From: Malurus cyaneus samueli
Lineage: Eukaryota; Chordata; Aves; Passeriformes; Maluridae
NCBI GenBank assembly: GCA_009741485.1
Contig: CM019214.1
Span: forward strand, 4,818,533-4,882,532
Direction of reading: 5' to 3'
DNA length: 64,000 nt
Below, one piece after another: positions 1 through 12,610 of this stretch. The translations under genes and the position numbers were made by a program. The notes beneath the pieces are model-generated. The model searched no databases and had not been told where the DNA came from. It saw nothing but the letters and a program-made list of their open reading frames with translations. Every line of letters begins with the position of its first letter. Positions within the stretch are counted from its first letter, which is position 1.

Positions 1-2739
1 TCAAAGTGAGAATGAATCTCTTTTTTATTTACCATATTTATTGTTTATTCAGAAAAAGGTCTGCAGTGAATTTCCTTTGGTTTCTTGTGTACAGCTGATA
101 CACAAAACCAGTAATACTGATAACATAAACCAATGTTTGCTTTATAGGGAGAATCTGCCCAAAGCCTACTGTCACCTCTTGCAGAACTGCTCTTGAACAG
201 AGTTGTATAGTAATATTCAAATCATAATAATTCCTATAATTTATGCTAAGAAGAAAACACTTTGCTTGAAATTACTGTCAATTCTTTAGCAAACATTAGC
301 TTTTTTCACTCTTTAACCTCTTCCATCTCCATCAGCTGTCCTGAATTTCCATAATCTTCACAATAATAATAATAACACAGTAACCAACATAATGCACACC
401 AAGGAACAAAGATTTTAGAGTTTTTTTCGTAAAACAGTTAGGAAACAACATATATCTTTTTTGATTGTTTTAATCCTAACAGAGTGCCAGTAATTGTCTC
501 TAGATTAAATCATTGGGGTTAACTGCCTAGAAAATTAATTTCTTCCTTATTTTAATAGAATCTTGAACAGAGGTACATACTCTTAATGGGTAAATTCATT
601 CTGGTAACCAAATGCTAGCAAATTGTTTTGGGGATAGTTTTCACCAGATGTTTTCACAGTTCCCTGATTTATGGTTTTGCATCTGAGTAGACACTCTTAT
701 GTCAACCTTATGGTTTTATGTGATTTAAGGCAGAAGAGAAATTTATGTAAATGACTAAAGATTAGAACATTAATGTTGAATTTAAGACTACAATTTTCTT
801 AAAGTGGGGCACAGTACCTTTATGTGCTTACACTGAATGAAAGAGAAGCAATACTTTTTTTTTTTTTTTTTCTATAAACATTTGTGACCATTATTTTTCT
901 GACAGAAATTAGCTTGTTTGTGGTATTTCTTCGTGCTGCTGCAGGTTTTTCCATAACAATAAATTGTTGTTAAGTACTCTGTCTGCCACAATGGAAAGAG
1001 GAAAGTATTCCACGACAGCTCACAGAATAGCTTCTGAAAAGCTTAACAATAAAATGCAATGTCAGTGGCAGAGAAGATGAGGTTGCAGAAAGAGTCATCT
1101 GATATATGGTCAAGTTAACTAAGAAATAACAAATAAAGCCAAGTTGTGCCAGTTAGGTACCCTCTTAGGTAGGTGGGTAAGGCTTTGGTGAATCTTTAAC
1201 TTACATACTATGTGAAAAGAAATCAAAATTTAAAAGGATTTACTTAGAATCATCATCCACTCAATTACTTTCCTTTTTTTTTTCTCTTTTAATTTATATT
1301 AGGAATCTATCTGAACAAAGAATTTATCTTTTTTCATATTGCTTAGTCAGTTGTCATGAGCACTGTGAAAGGCAGCAGGATAAAAGGTGGCAATTAGAAA
1401 TGTGATGATATAAAGTATTTGAAATTGCTTGGTGAATTCTTCAATCAATTATATCATTTACTTCTCTGTCTACAAAAACTTTAATCCTGGTTTCTTGGGG
1501 AAAAACAGTATAAACTGTAATTAACTCTTCATAATATTGGTGATGATTGATTAAGCAAATGTGTGGAATTACTATCACAATATAGATCTTGTTAGACCAG
1601 TTAACAGGCATCCATTAAAAAAACTAAAAACTACTGATGTTTCAGTTAAAAAGTCTTAAAAACCTAAAACTCCATAACTTTTTATTTTAATGAATTGTTT
1701 ATGCAGAAGAGGTTTGAAAACGAAGGGGAGGTAACTTATTTCAGAGCCTCTGCCCCATTAAATTGTCTTACACCACAGCAATTTTATATTTACATATTGT
1801 TTATGCAGTAGATAAAACTGTTTATGTGTGGGATTTGACAAAATATGGGGGTTTCATCTGTTTTATGTGTTCTTGGTAAGTTAAGGTTACTGGCAGCAGT
1901 CTAAACCAAAAAGGAAGGCACGGTCAGGGCTTTAAAAAGAGAATCAAATGTCAGTATAAAAAAACATTTTGGCAAACATATAATTCACATTAATTTTATT
2001 AGTTAGGTAACATACTGTGAATCAACAGGGATACATTGCTGCTTTTCAAATGCATGCATTAAAAGAGGGTTCACAAAACATCAGCCTGGACCACATGAAG
2101 TCTAGGCATCTTTAGGTATCCAAAACTGTCCTTTACTGGACTTTGATACATAAAAGTGTCTCTAAAGTTCTTGTGCACAGTTGTGTAGAAATTTGTGCAA
2201 TGTAACTCAGATGTCTTTAATCTGAGCATCACTGTGGGTCCTCTTTACAGCCTGACTTCAAAGCATACCATGGTTGTCCCTATCCCACATGAAAGCTCCT
2301 TTGGCTCCATGAATGATTCAGTTTCTTAAAAATAAATGTATTATGAAAAGAATATTAAAATCAAAAGAGTGGTATAAGATTGAAAGCAAAGTTAAGTCGG
2401 TAGAATTCTGAAAGCATGAGGATGGCAGATCCCAAAATACAGAATACTTCTGTTTGCAGTGATTTGCAGCAAGCTTGTGGATAGGACTACCTCTAAGACT
2501 TCCTGTACAGCACTTTTTAATTAATCTTTGGTTGTAGTTAGGGGAAGGCTAAGTCACAGGACTGATTAGGAGAGGGTTAAGAAGAAAAAAAATAGAACAA
2601 GAAATAGAAGACAATGCATCATAATGCATCATAGAGTCCCTGAAAAATTCAAATGAAAATAATGAAAGGAAAGGCAGCATGGAAAGGAAATTAGAAAAAG
2701 TTGAGAGGGAAGACAGATGTATTTTACTGTTACGTATTT

Positions 2740-3145
2740 CCTCAGAATGGCTGAGGGTACTGGGATTGTTCAGTGTGAAGAGAAAGCTCTGGAGTGATCT
2801 TATTTTGGCCTTTCAGGACCTGAAGGGAACTTACAAGAGAGCTGGAGAGGAACTTTTTACAGCAGTATGCAGTGACAGGACAAGGGGGAATGGCTTCAAA
2901 CTGAGAGCAGGTTGAGAATGGATATTGGAAAGGAATTCTATTCTGTGAGGGTAGTAAGGAACTGAAACAGGTTGCCCAGAGAAGCTGTGGATGCCCCATC
3001 CCTGGAAGTGTTCAAGGCTGGGTTGGATGGGGCTTTGAGCAGCCTAGGGTAGGATGTCATTACCCATGGCAAGGAGTTGGAACCCGTTGATCTTTAAGGT
3101 AATTTCCAGTCCAAACCATTCCATGATTCATTGTATTCTTGTTCT
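2740..3145 (+). mobile_element. CR1 LINE 3' fragment
   Basis: The segment runs from a GGCTGAGGG..CTGGG-like block through 'acaggttgcccagagaagctg' and 'gatgccccatccctggaagtg' to 'ccaaaccattccatgattc', which is the usual order of CR1 3' sequence on the sense strand. It is 5'-truncated, as is typical for CR1. It lies in the same orientation as DMD transcription. Divergence is moderate and the coding frame is lost. Confidence 0.9.
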
Positions 3146-4151
3146 CTCTCCCTTTTGGGGGGATTCCAACCTCATATTTAGTGTATAACTGAAATTCCTT
3201 GCCCAAGGTGATGCTAGGAATGCCTGTAGTTTTAGGGTCTCTCAGAAAGCAGCATACAAAATAGTTGGAAAGTATTTTCTAAAGGATAATGGTGTTGCTA
3301 ACAACTTTGTCAACTTTGCCACAAGCATCTGTGATTTGTTTAATAATTACCTTAAGAACAGTTTTACAAGTCAGAGATATGCTAATATTGATGCAGAAAC
3401 CTGTGAGTGTTTGGAGGTACAAATGAAATAGTGTTCTACATACACTTGGGGAGGTCACAAGTAATGCTGGAAGTGTCAAGTTAACTCCTTTGAGAATTTA
3501 TCTTTCCACTTTTTCTTTTTTCCCCCCTCTTTTCTTTTTTTTTTTTTTAATGCTTAATTAAATTTTAAAGCAGTGGCTTTGTGTTTGTCCATTAAGCAGT
3601 TGCTTATAGAAAGTACAAATGAGAAATAAAATTAATACCAGCAGTGAACTAGGGAAGGGTGTTTAATCTTATTGTGAGCAAGTCCCTTGCTATTGAAGAG
3701 ACAGCTCTTTTGGCTTTGGTGAATATTTCCCCCTGTGTTTATCCTCCTATTTTTTTTTTTTTTCATTTTATACAAATCTTGAAAAAACATAAATAGTAAC
3801 TGAATCAAAGAAGCACCATATGAATGTCTTGGTAGTTTTAAGTTATTATACTAAATTAGTTGAAATCATTCTCAAAGTATAAAGCATCTGTATGAGAGGT
3901 AGAAATCCTTTAATATACTACTACTAATTGTTTCTACAATTTTTAGTCTGAGAGATTATTTAAACCTTAATTTAATGATTGGTCAACTCCTGCTTATACT
4001 TGGAAATCACAAGGAAGAAAAATAAAAGTGATGGATTTTTATAGTATCTTCTGCTGTTCTCAGCAGCTAAAAATGCAGCACAAATAAAACAAAAAGTACA
4101 ATAAAAATTATCTTCACTCAAAATTGTGATTAGCTCTGCCTATATGACTGT

Positions 4152-4365
4152 AGAATCACAGAACAGTTTGGGTTGGAAGGGACATTTAAAGTTCATCTAC
4201 TCCAACATCCCTCCAACGTGCAGGGATGTATTCCACTAGAGCAGAGCCCTGTCCAGTCTGACCTTAAATATTTCCAGAGATGGAAAATCTCCCACCTCTC
4301 TGGATAACCTCTTCCAGTATTTTACCATCCTCATTATGAAACGATTCTTTCTTGTATCTGTAATT
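4152..4365 (-). mobile_element. CR1 LINE 3' fragment
   Basis: Read on the + strand, it begins 'agaatcacagaacagtttgg' then 'gttggaagggacatttaaag', the reverse complement of the CR1 3' terminus. It continues through 'ccacctctctggataacctc' and fades at about 4365. It is strongly 5'-truncated and antisense to DMD. Confidence 0.88.
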
Positions 4366-7300
4366 CTTAATATTGCACAAAATATATATTTTTAATTAAA
4401 TTTGTTGGCTCACTCTGTTCATAAAGGGATTAGAAACTGTATAATTGCAAGCGTAAGTATCTCCAATGGCCTTCTGAGTAAGCTGGGAATATCCAAAGGG
4501 CAATGTGCCCTTTTGTTTTGTCATTTCTGTATGAAGAGGTGAAAGTTCAAGTGAAGCTACCCAAAACATCCCAGCCAATATTCCTTCTGTAGAACCATAA
4601 ACCACAAGGCCATGGGAGGCAAGGTTGTGCTGGCTCCCAGCACTTTGCCCTCATGCAGGTGTGTGGCAAGGATGGAGGGGGATGTTAATAGGAAACTATA
4701 GCTGCTGACAACTTTTATATAGTTAGTAAAGGTTGTGAAAAGCACCTTTGTGGTTAATAGCTCTGGGATGAGTGTGTAAAAATGTGGCTTTGAGCAAAAC
4801 AGTTAAAAACTTTTATTCTCTTCATACATAAATGCTTTTTTTAAAAGTTATTTGTCTTCATGGCAGGCTGTGCTTTGTGCAGTACGGGTTACCAACAAAA
4901 ATCTTTCATGGGCTGTAGAATCCAGGCAAACTTCATCAGCACATGTGTTTCTGTTTAATCATGTGAAAAGTGTCAAATGCATAGAGCACTTGGGTAAAAA
5001 ATGCATCTCAAGTTGAGTTCTTTATGTTGATCTGAAATTCAGATGGCCAGAAGGCTTCTCTCATGTTCTGGTGGAAGTTCACACTTCTCCTCCCTACACA
5101 TCCTGTGCAAGATTCCCATTCCAGCATTAGTGATCTTAAGTTCCAAGACCAGTCCTACCTTGGAGCTGTCTATTTTATTTTTCACTTTCTAAGTAAGGTC
5201 TATTACATAAGATGACAGAGGATAAATGAGAAAACCCCTTGTTTAACTTGTGTCAATTGAAACAAATGTGGAAATATACTAGTTGCTCTTTTTGTGTTTG
5301 TATATGCTGGGGGAGGAAGAAAACCTAGTTTAAGATTCTGTGAACACAGGAAAAAGGCTCAGAGTATTTAAATGGGCTTTTACTTAACATTTCACTTTAT
5401 TGTAGTATACTGGCTGGTTGTTGTTTCTGTCACTTAGAAAAACAGATTCACAGATAATCAGTAATTTCTACAAATTTTGTTTCTTAAAACTTCAGCAGTT
5501 TAAGTTTTGCTGCTTAAAACATTCCAGCAGTAGAATTTCCCTTCTTTGTTCTCTTTACCTTGATCTCCTATTCCAAATGAGTGGTCGTCTGCATATAAGA
5601 AGCTTTGTTCTGAGTTATTTTTTTTCAGTAAGTGGTATGGATCTAAACTTCACACAGATTTGTGCAATCTCACAAAGGTCTTAAATGCCTCGCTGGAAAT
5701 GAGCCAGTTATTTTATTATATTTTACCTAGAACTATGCATTGTTATGATTTACCCCTGTAATGCTCCAAACTGCACAATACAAAGGCTCTAGTGCTAAAA
5801 TCAATGTAAAATACAATGAATATGTACTAAAACTAGGTACTCATTTTAAGCTGGGCATTACCAAAACAAGTGTGGAGTGGAAAGGCCAATTCAGGCTCAC
5901 AAGAGTAGACAATATTTGCATTTAGACAAACTACCTGGCCATTGCTATTTATTCCTAATGGTGAAATCATGTACCTGAAAATAACAATCAAAAGTTGGAA
6001 TAGGTATTATTGTACTAATGTGCACTGTAGAAAGAAAAAAAAAATCTATTTCGTTGAAGTAAGAGGCTTTTATGTGTCTTTTCTGGGTCTTGGAAAATCT
6101 TGCCGTTTCTGCTACAAAGGTATCTTAAAAACCTTACACATTCCAGAGGCAAAGCAAAGTGTGGTGGGACACTGCAGGGAAGCAGGATGCTTGAGGAGAT
6201 GCAACTGAACTGTCAGAGAGCTTGCACGGATCCTGCAGAAAAAACATTTCTCATCATACCAAAACACAATAAAACAGGGTGCAGATTACTGCCACGTTAT
6301 GCTCATCACGACTACTTCTTATTCTGAAACTGTGTGACTTGAAAATAGTTTGGAAGAAAAACCCCAAAATATCAGCAGAACAGTTTTTTACTGAGAGGGA
6401 TCTAAGGAATAATTGGGGGCAGGGAGGTGGGGGACATATCTGCTGTAACAACCGAAAAGAAACTGTGAGAAAACCAGAAATGCTGTAAGAATAAGATAAA
6501 TCTCAACAGTGCAAACTATGCTTTAGCTACAACTCCTGTCTAGGACTGTGGGTAAACACCACAGCAACCTGCTGACATTGCCCCCTGTGCCACAGGCTCT
6601 GCTGGTGTTGGTGTTCAAGCTGTCCCTGTGAAATTTGTGTAAAAGCTGAGACAGGGCATTCAGCTCACTCTGTGCAATTTAATGAAGTAGTAGCTGGCAA
6701 ATGAGTTTTGATCATTTAGAACAAGTGAACTTCCATAGTGGTTCAGTTTGTGGACTTCAATCATTACCTCATGACCAAAGATGTATATTAAAAAAAGCAC
6801 GAGGAGTAGTTATGTTCATCTTCTACATTCCTGGAAAGTTGTATCCTGCCAGTTTTAACTGTTTAATGGGAGCGTTTTATTTGATGTTAATATTCAGGTT
6901 TACTGACAATCTCTGCATTTTATACTGTGCATTTAGAAATAGAAAGAAAACATGTAATTTTGTTCTGGAGTATGATATGCTGAAGTATTTGGTTTCTTCC
7001 AGAAAAAAGAGGATTCAGCATTTTACTTGAAAGCCCATTGTATGGAGATAGGACTCTGACACTCTTCCTGAGGTTGTGAAAATCTGTCATAAGTATGAAT
7101 ATCGCAGTGGAGATTGTTGATGTTATTTCAGTTCCTGCTTATTTTAGCAGTAAACTGCCAAAAATTATTTTACACGTTTCTGCTTGTACATTTTGAGTAA
7201 TTCAAGGGAAAAATACTCCTGCTCTACTGTTGAATAAAAATATGAAAATATTGTTTATAAGTATGAGCTTGCTTCAACAGGCATACAGTGTTAAAATCTA

Positions 7301-7527
7301 AGCTACAGATTCAGAACTGTGCTGTTTTTAAATATGAAGTAGCTAGAGGAATATTGCTAGAATAATTATTTTATTTTCTCATAAAAGATGTAGAAAAATG
7401 TATCCCAGTGCATTTAGTAAAACTAGAGAATGGTCCATATGGGTTATCATTTGGTAGTTTTTAATTCTGTGTATAAGTAGAAACATTGCAATACTTTTTC
7501 TTACAAGTTTAGTTCCCCCCAGTCCTG

Positions 7528-7695
7528 TTAAAACAAAAAAAGAGCAAAACCAACCAACCAACACCAAACTCAAAACCAAACCCAATAAACAGCAACAGCA
7601 ACAAATCCAACCTCCCCTGCAAAAAATCCCAAAGCACAAACAAAAAAAACAACAAACCAACCAAGGAAACAAAAGAAAGCCAAACAAAAAAACAC
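7528..7695. repeat. A/C-rich low-complexity tract (CAAA/CCAA-type)
   Basis: About 170 bp are almost entirely A and C on the + strand, with runs such as 'accaaccaaccaacacc' and 'aaacaaaaaaaacaac'. The complementary strand is therefore T/G-rich and gives a false open frame rich in Phe, Val, Leu, Cys and Gly. It ends about 490 bp before exon 45. Confidence 0.85.
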
Positions 7696-8188
7696 ATGAA
7701 GGGTTATTAAGGAAAGAGTTATTATGTTTCTCACAAATGGAGAGAATGTGTTCTTTAGTGGAATCAAAATTTTTCAAACAGTCTCTGCTTTCCTGACTTT
7801 GTTTATTTGAGTTGATAGGTAATAGGAACTTCACACACTGTGCAGTTTAAATCTTACAGTGCTTTACAGACTACTAAATAACTGTGATAAATTCCTTTGG
7901 GTGTGTCAAAGTACATTTGTTCACAAGTTTTATTTATTAATTGATATGCAGAATATTACTGATGATCTTTAGTAGAAAGCAACAGAGGAGGGAATAAAAG
8001 GCTGCACTGAGAGGAACTTCTTACAAAACGATGAAATGTCTTTATGTCTACTCATCTTTGGATTTTTCACTTGGAATTCCAAGAAGACTGAAAGCTTTCA
8101 CCTCTTTCCATCTGGCCATTGTGTGATGAAGCATTTTGCTTGTGCTTAACTTCCTTATGAAGATGTGAATGTGTTGGGTGTTTTGCAG

Positions 8189-8364
8189 GATCTTCAGGAT
8201 GGCATTGGGCAGCAGCAAAATGCTGTCAAAACATTGAATGCAACTGGTGAGGAGATCATTGGGCAATCATCAACAGCAGATGCCAAGGTGCTGAAGGAAC
8301 AACTGGAAAGTTTGAACAGCCGGTGGAAGGAGATTTGCAGACAGTTGGTAGAGAAAAAAAAGAG
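8189..8364 (+). CDS. DMD: Dystrophin exon 45 (end of spectrin repeat 17)
   Basis: This internal exon of 176 nt has the same length as human exon 45. It starts in phase 0 after ttttgcag and ends with two bases of a split Arg codon (AG|G) before a strong donor, gtaggt. It reads DLQDGIGQQQ..LNATGEEII..SSTADAKVLKEQLESLNSRWKEICRQLVEKKKR. The conserved pieces LQDGIGQ, TLNATGEEII and SLN-RW-E-C-QL identify it as dystrophin. Human exons 42-45 encode spectrin repeats 16-17, the nNOS-binding part of the rod, so this exon supplies the late helices of R17, with the core Trp in SLNSRWKEI. Splicing joins it to exon 46 at 19582. Utrophin is the only realistic alternative, but the flanking exons fit dystrophin better. 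Exons 45-50 would be 5' untranslated in a Dp140 isoform if it starts at exon 51, as it does in human. Confidence 0.96.
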
Positions 8365-9274
8365 GTAGGTTAAAAGAGGATAAAAATGTTGTGAAATTGT
8401 TTTTAGTTATGTTAGATTTGATTGGGGCTTGAAATTTTGAAGGAACTCCCAACTTCTAGAGTTCTCAAATATATAAGGAGTTATCAGTAATTTCATTTTA
8501 CATCCTATAACCTGTTCATACACCATAATTTTTTTCTTCCCTACCTGCTCCTGACCGTGATCACCACTCCTTTCCATACTCCATATTTTTTATATTTTAA
8601 CTCCTGATCTTTAAAAAAAAAACAAACAAGCATACATAATTGCTCAATTTTAAAGTAGAACAGTCCATTTACAGACTGAATTTACAATTGCCTCATAATC
8701 TTTCTGTTTGATTGTATGGCATTAAAGCACTAGTGCTAATAATACCATAGTTGATTATACACGTAATCTTAATCTAATTCATCTATCAAAATTAGTGCCA
8801 TTAGCATCAACATTTTATAGGCTGGACCAAAAGAATGGATTGATCAATTTAATAATATTTATGATCACTTTTAGTTCAATTTGTTTTTCTCATGCAGTCA
8901 CAGATAGCTAAAGTGTTTGAGTTACAGATAATACAAAAATGGTTTTATACCTATAAAAAGAGGATTTCCCATGGGAAAAAAAGGTTGCTGTTAAAGTAGG
9001 TTTTATTAAAGAATATGTTCTTACCTACCTGCTAGGCCTTACTGGGTATGCCATTCTGCTTTAAAATATAACCCAAAATACAGGTAGAGCTTTCTTCTTT
9101 CATGTTTTTTTTAAACCCAGAATACTAACTATAGAGGTACATTAATGAGTGCTGGAGATGTACTGGAAGAACTGGTAGTGTGTAACAAGTGTTTTTACTT
9201 CTGCTATGTCCTGCACCATTTTCTGTTCAGAGCCACAGGGGTGCAAAAGCTGTGAAAATGTTTTCTATAGTCAT

Positions 9275-9835
9275 AAAAGAATGTCCTGGGAGGTTATTAC
9301 TGACTAATCATGATTCAAGGTTCACTTGGAACATGCTGTCAATCATTGGAACAGGCAGCCCAGGGAAGTGGTTGAGTCACCATAGAATCATGGAATGGTT
9401 AAGGTTGGAAGGAACATTAAAAGTTCATCGATCTCCAACCCCCCTGATGTAGACTGTGAAACTTCTGCTAGATCAGGTTTCTCACAGCCCCACCCAGCCT
9501 GGCTTGGAATACTTCCAGGGATGTGAACCCCACAACCTTCTGGACAGCCTGTACCAGTACCTCACAATTCAGAAGAAAATAATTTCTCCTTTATATCTAT
9601 TTTAAACTCTCTTAAGGCAATTCCCCCATGTTCTATCACTACATGCTCTTGGGAAAAGTCCTTTTCAGCCTTCCTGTAGTCCCTCTTTAGGTACTGGAAG
9701 GTGCCATAAGGTTTCCCAGTAGTATTTATAAGACACAAGATGTGTCACTTAGGGACAAAGTTTAGTGACAGGAATGCTGGGTTAATGGTAGGACTCAAAG
9801 ATTTTAAAGGTCTTTTCCTTCATAAGTGATCCTGT
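9275..9835 (+). mobile_element. CR1 LINE 3' end, split by a second CR1 (outer element)
   Basis: The left half (about 9275-9383) ends 'ggaacaggcagcccaggg' plus 'aagtggttgagtcaccat'. The right half (about 9715-9835) resumes with 'agatgtgtcacttaggg' and 'aatgctgggttaatggt' and ends 'ttaaaggtcttttcc..cctgtg'. In an intact CR1 of this type the two halves are adjacent: the text normally runs from 'gagtcaccat' into 'ccctggaggtgttt', and here that junction holds an antisense CR1. The element is in sense orientation to DMD. Confidence 0.85.
9384..9714 (-). mobile_element. CR1 LINE 3' fragment inserted into an older CR1 (inner element)
   Basis: On the + strand it begins 'agaatcatggaatggttaag' and 'gttggaaggaacattaaaag', the reverse complement of the CR1 3' terminus. 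It continues through 'acttccagggatgtgaaccc', 'ttctatcactacatgctctt' and 'aggtactggaaggtgccata' to about 9714. Its two ends sit exactly where the outer CR1 breaks and resumes, so it is the younger insertion. Confidence 0.88.
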
Positions 9836-11929
9836 GTTAAAAGAAGGAGATGCAACAAGCTGATGCTACTGCTGTCAGAAGCTTCAGGGCTTTAAATAAT
9901 CCTTTCTGCTGTATTTCCAGGTGTTGATGGTACTGTTACTTGTTACACAAGGGAGTCCTTGGCCTTTATTTGTCACATTAAAAGCCGTTCTTTTGTACAC
10001 TGGAAACCCATCTGTGTTTCCAAGCATTAACTTGTTATGTAAGTGCACACACTTAGAAAACAATAACACATCCTTTTAACAGCCCTGTAATCTGCTTCAG
10101 CAACACAGAAGAAAGAGATTGGTGGTTGAGCCTTGTCTGAGAATATGAAATGTGTTCCTGTTCTGCTTATGATTGTTGCTGTACATTTCATCATTTATCA
10201 GTGGAAATGTCTGTCTAAATGATCTTTTGGCTCAATGTGGTGTTAGGCACATTTTAAGGAAATTTATGGTCTGTAAATCAGAATAATCCAGTTCGGTTTC
10301 CTAGATGAAAGTTCTTAAATAAACACTTTCACATGCATTCCTCTTTTTTGTCTGTTTAGTATGCTGACCAATTGGTTTGTTTTCCTCTGGAATGACAACA
10401 GCTTGTGTAATTTTGAGGAAAATGATTGCAGAGAGCTCAACGAACTTTGCAAGAATAAATGCATTGAACCAGGAGGAATACAGATAATGTTGTGTTAAAC
10501 TGATATAAATGTTTCTGGTGCAGTTTAGTGAGACTTATGTCATCAGGATGCTTCTATTCACCGCCCAATCTCCCTGGTTCTGTCAGAGAGCTCTGTCAGA
10601 GCCAGGGAATACATTTTTGCTCCCAGGTCCATGTAGTGTTTTGTTTTCTTTTTGGTTTTTTGGTATTGTTTTTTGGTCTTTTTTTAATTTTTATTTTTTT
10701 CTCTTTCATTTTCTTCCCTTGTCTTTTTACTCTTCTAGACTGGATTTTCAAAGGAAAGAAACCTAGATGACAGGAAAAAGTGGCATGTTATAGCTGGGTC
10801 TCAGTTATGGATGAACCTGGGCTTGAAAAGACCATAGGCTTATCAGCTGCACAGTCCTTATATAGCCACAGTGTCATGGGATTTGCATAGCTGTTATGCT
10901 TTGACATCTTTTAGTTTTTCATTATTTGTTCTAATTTGGTTTTCGGTACAATCAGGTTCTGTCTTTTTAAGACCTGAAACCAATCTCATCCAAAATTCTT
11001 TAATTAAGGAAGTGGCCTCTGCTTGCAGTCCAAAAGAGCTAATGTAATCTTGGCATTGCCCAATGCATGTGTTGGTACTATGTCAATCTTATTTCAATAT
11101 CTTGGCTGAATATAAATTGCAATAAATATGGGTCAATTGACATATTTTGAGTTCTCTATTTCAGTATAGCTTTAATAGACTATTTAAAGAAAAAGCATCT
11201 GCAAACTCAGAATGATTATATTCTGACTCACATAAGTTTTAACACTCCTTTTGTATTTGTCTATGTTTCCTAGAAATTAAATTTTCATATTTAAAAGAAT
11301 TTTATTATTATGAAGGGGATCTTAAGATTTTTTAAAGTCATTTTTGAGAATAATAACATGGAAGCACATTTTAAAACCATATTTGAAGAAGGTGATGCTG
11401 AAGGGAGAGCAGACTGGGTATAATGCATTTTCATATAACAATTTTAAAGAAAAATTAAATAGATATTAACATTTAAAACCTTCTGCAAATCAGAAAAGAA
11501 AACTGACTCTAAACTTTTAATAGGTTTCAAGTTTTAGTCTTTGTAGTAAAGGCATTATGCTCTGCTTTAAAGCTGATTTTCAGTAGCTCAGAGGAGCAGT
11601 GATGAACTGAAGTTTTGTTTTCTATTAAATTTTTTTGCTCAGCAGATCTCAAGATAAAGTGGCAAGAAATTGGCAATTGAATCGATTCCAGATATGAAAT
11701 CTGTTACAGATTTCAGATTCAAATGTATAGTTAAGTTGCTAAGTATTATTTGGCAAGGAAACTTTATATACTGTAAGCTCTGGTTTTGTTATTTGTTTAC
11801 CCAGATAAAAGAAATTGATTTTGATAATCCTGCACCGTTTTATATGAGGCATTGAAATTTTATTTTGGGCATTGACAGGCCATTCTAAACACATTTCTCA
11901 AGCTTAATTCAAAGTTCAGAAGGGGCTGA

Positions 11930-12275
11930 GGGGAGGAGGAGAACAATTACAGGAGTAACAGAAAGTGATGCAGATATTTTTAGAAGGTGCACGAATGTGA
12001 GAATTTAGTTGGAAACAGGAGGGGTACGGTGACATTTCCAAGGATGCCAATGACATTAAGCCTCAGGTAGTCAAAGGCTGAGTTGATAGTGGGAACTCCA
12101 AAACTGAACAGATGGGCAACAAGTGGCAGATGATCATCAGAGACAAATTGAGGCAAGGAATATTTCTGACAAACACATTATCCTACGCTTAAGTGATGCT
12201 GAGCTTGTTACAACTCCAGAAAGTGATCCCAAACTTATCACAGGCAGTGTTTGCGGTCACAAGATGCAGTGGCAG

Positions 12276-12313
<38 letters not shown>

Positions 12314-12610
12314 TTGAAATTTTAGGCTGCATCAGTAAAGGTATTATGAACAAAACTAAAAATGGTTGTTTTGCTGATATCGAACATTGTGGCGTGTCAT
12401 GTTGGCCACTGTGTGCAGATCCTGCACATGCCAGAGGATATGATGGGTGCACAGAATACTCATGGAGGGAGGCAGATAAAATGAGCCAAGGTTTGAGGTG
12501 GCTGCACTGTGAGGAGAGGCAAAGAAGCTGGGGATCTTCAGTCTGGAGAGAAATCTCAGGAGGGATATGACTGAGGCTTACAAAGTTGAACTGATGCATA
12601 AGCTGAATGT
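11930..12610 (+). mobile_element. Ancient CR1-like LINE fragment interrupted by poly(A)
   Basis: Degraded sense-strand LINE sequence. Blocks in order are 'aagtggcagatgatc', 'tgctgagcttgttacaactc', 'agatgcagtggcag' + 35 A + 'ttaggctgcatcagtaaagg', then 'gaggagaggcaaagaagctg', 'gggatcttcagtctggagag' and 'gggatatgactgaggcttac'. This is the order seen in old amniote CR1 elements, where a short A-rich spot (around gtcaaaaagg) lies where the long A run is now. The right boundary is uncertain and may reach about 12700. The short open frames here are remnants or noise. Confidence 0.72.
12276..12310 (+). repeat. Homopolymer A(35)
   Basis: Thirty-five consecutive A residues lie inside the ancient CR1 remnant. 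It is probably a microsatellite-type expansion of a naturally A-rich spot in the element rather than a retrotransposition tail, because LINE sequence continues on both sides. Confidence 0.95.

Larger units (their letters stand above)
1..8188 (+). other. DMD: DMD intron 44, 3' portion
   Basis: This is non-coding, AT-rich sequence that ends in the acceptor ttttgcag just before exon 45. It holds CR1 fragments at 2740-3145 (+) and 4152-4365 (-), an A/C-rich low-complexity tract at 7528-7695, and scattered T runs. I see nothing else. In mammals the Dp140 promoter and first exon lie within intron 44. No CpG-rich promoter-like block is visible in this 8.2 kb, so that exon, if present in this species, is probably further upstream. 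The short open frames here look like chance. Confidence 0.85.

Noticed and set aside
7379..7834. 151-residue minus-strand open frame
   Set aside because: Most of it is the complement of the A/C-rich low-complexity tract, giving strings of Phe, Cys, Leu and Gly. No domain and no splice logic.
12189..12599. Open frames on both strands over the A(35) run
   Set aside because: They read poly-Lys or poly-Phe through the homopolymer, inside a decayed LINE.
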